Shown here: in pieces, positions 4,527 through 7,445 of the stretch
Layout of the letters: each line of letters starts with the position of its first letter
How positions within the stretch are numbered: the first letter of the stretch is position 1
NCBI GenBank assembly: GCA_910584075.1
Contig: CAJTZI010000075.1
Location: forward strand, 1-7,445
Origin: an uncultured Oscillibacter sp.
Lineage (GTDB): Bacteria; Bacillota; Clostridia; Oscillospirales; Oscillospiraceae
DNA length: 7,445 nt
Direction: 5' to 3'
Notes under the pieces: model-generated
The model's database searches: none
The model's input: only the letters and a program-made list of their open reading frames with translations
What the model was told of the DNA's origin: nothing
Translations under genes and position numbers: made by a program

Positions 4527-6272
4527 ATGATCAACATGATTCAAAATGCGAAAGACCAGGCGGCGGCACTGGCCATGGCCGCCTATGAGGCGGCCGCGGC
4601 GGACGGCACGCTGCCCCGGACGGAGGTAAAGACCGCTCCGGTGGAGATTCCCAAGGACACCGCCAACGGCGACTTTACCACCACCTTTGCCCTGGCGGCG
4701 GCCAAGGCCCTGGGGAAGCCTCCCCGGGTCATTGCCCAGGCTCTGCTGGACCACATGGACCTGGCGGGCACCTATTTCTCCTCCGCGGAGATCGCCGGCC
4801 CCGGCTTTTTGAACTTCCGTCTGGGCCGGGACTGGTACGCCGGCGTCTGCGCCGCCGTGGAGAGCGAGGGGGCGGACTACGGCACCAACGACAGCATGAA
4901 GGGGCAGAAGATCATGGTGGAGTTCGTCTCCGCCAACCCCACCGGTCCCATGCACATGGGCAACGCCCGGGGCGGCGTGCTGGGCGACACTCTGGCGGCG
5001 GTGTTGGCGGCCTCCGGGGCGGAGGTGACCCGGGAGTTCTACGTCAACGACGCAGGACACCAGATTGACAAGTTCGCCCACTCCATCGAGGCCCGGTATC
5101 TCCAGATTCTCCGGGGGGAGGGCGCGGTGCCCTTCCCGGAGGACGGCTACCAGGGGGACGACATCAAGGAGCTGGCCCGGGCCTACTACGACCAGAACGG
5201 GGACAAGCTGGCGGACGTCCCGGAGGCGGAGCGGCAGGAGACGCTGGCCCAGTACGGCCTCTCCGTCAATCTCCCCAAGATGAAGAGCGACCTGCGGCGG
5301 TATAAGATCGAATACGACAACTGGTTTTACGAGTCCACCCTCCATGAAAGCGGCTATGTGGCGGAGACGGTGGAGCTGCTGGCGGACCGGGGCTTCACCT
5401 ATGAAAAAGAGGGAGCTCTGTGGCTGAAAACCGCGGATATCATCCGGGAGAACCTGCTGAAAGCGGGGAAGAGGGAGAAGGACGTGGAAAAGCTGGACCT
5501 GAAGGACGACGTGCTCCGCCGGGCCAACGGGTTCTACACCTACTTCGCCGCCGACATCGCCTACCACCGCAACAAGTTCGCCGTCCGGGGCTTTGACCGG
5601 GTCATCAACATCTGGGGTGCGGACCACCACGGCCATGTGGCCCGGCTGAAAGGCGCCCTGGACGCCCTGGGCCTCAACGGCACAGAGCGGCTGGACATCG
5701 TGCTGATGCAGCTGGTAAAGCTGCTGCGGGACGGCGACGTGGTGCGCATGAGCAAGCGCACCGGCAAGGCTATCAGCCTCTCGGACCTGCTGGACGAGAT
5801 CCCGGTGGACGCCGCCCGGTGGTTCTTCAACGCCAAGCCGGATACCCAGATGGAGTTCGACCTGGGGCTGGCCGTCCGTGAGGATTCCGAAAACCCCATC
5901 TACTACGTGGAGTACGCCCACGCCCGCATCTGCTCGCTGCTGCGGGCGCAGGCGGCGGAGGGCGTGACGGTCCCGGCCCAGAGGGACGTGGATATGTCCC
6001 TGCTGTCCGGGGAGACGGAGAAGGCCCTGATCAAGCAGCTGGCCCAGTTCTGTGAGGAGATCAAGCTCTCCGCCCGGAGCTGCGACCCCAGCCACATCAA
6101 CCGCTGCCTCCAGGAGCTGGCGGGATGCTTCCACCGGTTCTACACCGCCTGCCGGATCAAGGGGGAGGCGCCAGAGGTTCAGGCGGCCCGGCTGAAGCTG
6201 GCGGACAACGCCCGCATTGTGCTGCGAAACGGTCTGAAGCTCATCGGCGTGGAAGCCCCGGAGAAGATGTGA
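4527..6272 (+). CDS. argS: Arginyl-tRNA synthetase ArgS
   Basis: Class I aminoacyl-tRNA synthetase that attaches arginine to tRNA-Arg in the cytoplasm using ATP and requiring the tRNA for amino-acid activation. At 581 residues it is full length. The N-terminal tRNA-binding domain (about 1-115) contains NGDFTTTFALAAAKALGK. The HIGH motif appears as HMGN (143-146) in EFVSANPTGPMHMGNARGG; ADHHGHVAR lies at 365-373; the KMSKS loop is MSKR (408-411) in VVRMSKRTGKAISL. The C-terminal DALR anticodon-binding domain covers about 455-581 and begins YVEYAHARICSLLR. ATG 4527 is preferred because AGAGG lies 8 nt upstream; the TTG at 4521 is too close to it. It follows murI and DUF1934 on the same strand but is separated from them by 588 bp of repeats, so it probably has its own promoter. 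Confidence 0.96.
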   Translation: MINMIQNAKDQAAALAMAAYEAAAADGTLPRTEVKTAPVEIPKDTANGDFTTTFALAAAKALGKPPRVIAQALLDHMDLAGTYFSSAEIAGPGFLNFRLGRDWYAGVCAAVESEGADYGTNDSMKGQKIMVEFVSANPTGPMHMGNARGGVLGDTLAAVLAASGAEVTREFYVNDAGHQIDKFAHSIEARYLQILRGEGAVPFPEDGYQGDDIKELARAYYDQNGDKLADVPEAERQETLAQYGLSVNLPKMKSDLRRYKIEYDNWFYESTLHESGYVAETVELLADRGFTYEKEGALWLKTADIIRENLLKAGKREKDVEKLDLKDDVLRRANGFYTYFAADIAYHRNKFAVRGFDRVINIWGADHHGHVARLKGALDALGLNGTERLDIVLMQLVKLLRDGDVVRMSKRTGKAISLSDLLDEIPVDAARWFFNAKPDTQMEFDLGLAVREDSENPIYYVEYAHARICSLLRAQAAEGVTVPAQRDVDMSLLSGETEKALIKQLAQFCEEIKLSARSCDPSHINRCLQELAGCFHRFYTACRIKGEAPEVQAARLKLADNARIVLRNGLKLIGVEAPEKM

Positions 6273-6317
6273 CAGCAGCGGAAAAGGGGAACCCTGATAA
6301 AGAAGTTTTCCTGGCGG

Positions 6318-6360
6318 GAGACAGCCGCATGATGCGAGAGCATCATGCGGCTGTCTCTTT
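6318..6360 (+). terminator. argS terminator with 18-bp perfect stem and GAGA loop
   Basis: GAGACAGCCGCATGATGC (6318-6335) pairs perfectly with 6340-6357 across a GAGA tetraloop, followed on the plus strand by TTTCTCG. It lies about 45 nt after the argS stop. The left arm and loop lie just beyond the recombinase's 3' end and the right arm encodes its last codons: the recombinase stop codon (6343-6345) lies inside the right arm. On the minus strand no T-run follows, so it serves argS best. Confidence 0.8.
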
Positions 6361-7212
6361 CTCGTACTTGCTGTACTCCGGGGACAAATCAATCTCCCCA
6401 ATGAACGTATAATGCACATCAATCCGCTGGACACGGTGTCCGCTGGACTTATCCGGGGCATGAACAACCACCTTCTCCACAAACTCCCGCAGGATTGCCG
6501 GGGTCAATTCGGTGGGCTCGGTGTACTTCTTCACGATTTTCAGAAAACTCTGAATATTGACGGCCTGGGTTTCGGCAGCGTTCACGATGCCTTGGAGGTC
6601 CTTAACAGACTGTTTCAAGTCCGCCTGTTCCATCTCGTAGCCCTCGGACAGCTTCGCAAACCGTTCTGCGTTCAGCTTGCCCATAACGTGGTCCTCGTAG
6701 ATTCTCTGGATGATAGCGTCCAATTCGTTGATCCGCCGCTCCTGCTTTTCCAGGGTCCGCTTGGCCTGCTCCTGCTCGGCCCGCTGTACGGCGGTCTTGT
6801 TCTCCATAACACGCCGTACAAACTCGTCCTCATCCTCCTGGGCATAGGCCACTACTCTTTGCAGGTTTTGAAGCACCAGCCGTTCCAGGACCACAGCCCG
6901 GATATAATGAGCGGAGCATTGCTTCCTGTTGCGGTAGTTGGCGCAGGTGTAGCACTCCTGTTCATGTGTCCAAGAGGCCGTCCGGCAATGGTACAGCTTT
7001 GCGCCGCAGTCGGCGCAATATACCAGCCCGGAAAACATTCCCATTTCCCCCATTTTTGTGGGGCGGCGGCGCTGCTCCCTGGCCTTCTGCACGATCTCCC
7101 ATGTTTCCGGGTCCATGATGGCCTTATGGGTATTTTCAATAATCACCCATTTCTCCGGGGGATTAGTGATTTTCTTCTTGGACTTATAGGAGAGCTTGGT
7201 CGTTTTGAAGTT
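6343..7212 (-). pseudogene. Large serine recombinase, C-terminal fragment (5' part missing)
   Basis: Large serine recombinases integrate and excise clostridial conjugative and mobilisable elements. The 289 codons from NFKTTKLSYKSKKK to the stop match their C-terminal half. In order: the end of the recombinase domain (KWVIIENTHKAIMDPETWEIVQ, about 22-43), a zinc ribbon with Cys 66, 69, 90 and 99 (CADCGAKL ... CANYRNRKQC), a long charged coiled coil (about 130-215), and a DUF4368-type end (LTPAILREFVEKVVVHAPDKSSGHRVQRIDVHYTFIGEIDL). The catalytic-serine resolvase domain is absent. Upstream of 7212 the frame stays open to an ATG at 7401, but those codons are antisense to a relaxase and do not resemble a recombinase. 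It should therefore be inactive. Codon use is less G/C-biased than in argS, fitting horizontally acquired DNA. It converges on argS with its stop inside the argS terminator stem. Confidence 0.85.
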
Positions 7213-7445
7213 ACAAGTGCAAGGCCATCCCTGCCACCGACTGGAACGAGCAGACCAAGGCCGAGGAATGGCGGGCGGCGTGGGCGCAGCTTTGCAACCG
7301 GGCGTTGGAGCAGTACGGACACGCCGGGCGCATCGACCACCGCAGTTATGAGCGGCAGGGCATCGACCAGATACCCACCGTCCATTTAGGCGTTGCCGCA
7401 TCCGCTATGGATAAGCGCGGCATCCGCACCGAGCGCGGCGATCTG
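7209..7445 (+). CDS. MobA/MobL-family relaxase, internal fragment, 5'-truncated and cut by window edge
   Basis: MobA/MobL (MobQ-type) relaxases nick the transfer origin and carry mobilisable DNA during conjugation. The plus frame is open from after a TGA (7206-7208) to the edge, 79 codons. It reads YKCKAIPATDWNEQ, then TKAEEWRAAWAQLCNRALEQYG, then GRIDHRSYERQGIDQIPTVHLG and ending RGIRTERGDL. The RSYERQG...P-x-x-HLG block is typical of the family. The N-terminal catalytic Tyr and HUH histidines would lie upstream but the frame is closed there. No start codon or ribosome binding site precedes the homology, so this copy is broken at its 5' side. The rest of the gene lies beyond the window. With the neighbouring recombinase it marks clostridial mobilisable-element DNA. 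Confidence 0.78.

Noticed and set aside
4500..6482. A 660-codon open frame on the minus strand across argS
   Set aside because: It is antisense to argS, whose motifs and full length are certain. Long antisense frames are expected in G/C-rich codon-biased genes. Its translation is low-complexity (V/L/G/P/H-rich) with no recognisable motif.
6412..7389. A 325-codon plus-strand frame opposite the recombinase
   Set aside because: Antisense to recombinase sequence with a clear zinc ribbon and DUF4368-type end; it also runs across the recombinase/relaxase join in a frame different from the relaxase.
1..7445. CRISPR arrays, tRNA or rRNA genes, or a defence cluster
   Set aside because: No regularly spaced direct repeats, no tRNA-like cloverleaf or rRNA sequence, and no defence-type domains were seen.

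Overview
The window looks like chromosomal DNA from a GC-rich member of the Clostridia, most likely the Oscillospiraceae (Flavonifractor/Lawsonibacter/Intestinimonas-like). This is inferred from strongly G/C-ending codons in the core genes, clean Shine-Dalgarno sequences, the murI-DUF1934-argS gene order, and clostridial mobile-element genes at the right edge. No species call is possible from this alone.

Layout, left to right. (1) 1-498, minus strand: a fragment of the tRNA 2-thiouridylase MnmA, cut by the left edge and lacking the N-terminal ATP-binding half. It has its own ribosome binding site and a perfect 14-bp inverted repeat just upstream. (2) 499-818: non-coding, with a strong minus-strand terminator and two short dispersed repeats. 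(3) 819-1937, minus: a DUF362 protein with two 4Fe-4S ferredoxin motifs. Its promoter has a 19-bp spacer filled by a dyad, the architecture of MerR-family-controlled promoters. (4) 2074-2490, minus: a small unrecognised conserved-looking protein with a terminator overlapping its stop. (5) 2518-2695: a divergent promoter region. (6) 2696-3938, plus: murI (glutamate racemase) followed by a translationally coupled DUF1934 gene. (7) 3939-4526: 588 bp without a credible gene, holding second copies of both dispersed repeats, a 15-bp perfect inverted repeat and a C9A9 run. (8) 4527-6272, plus: argS, complete, ending in an 18-bp-stem terminator. (9) 6343-7212, minus: the C-terminal part of a large serine recombinase. 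(10) 7209-7445, plus: the interior of a MobA/MobL relaxase, running off the right edge.

The central genes are housekeeping: MurI supplies D-glutamate for peptidoglycan, ArgS charges tRNA-Arg, and DUF1934 is a small beta-barrel-type protein of unknown role often found near argS. The right end is mobile-element DNA joined to the argS terminator. It contains an internal break at about 7209-7221, where a minus-strand recombinase and a plus-strand relaxase have both lost their 5' parts. I see no clear new multi-gene system. The observations most worth following up are the MerR-like promoter of the DUF362 gene, the two dispersed intergenic repeat families (one with covarying hairpin arms), the isolated MnmA C-terminal fragment with its dyad, and the recombinase/relaxase junction.
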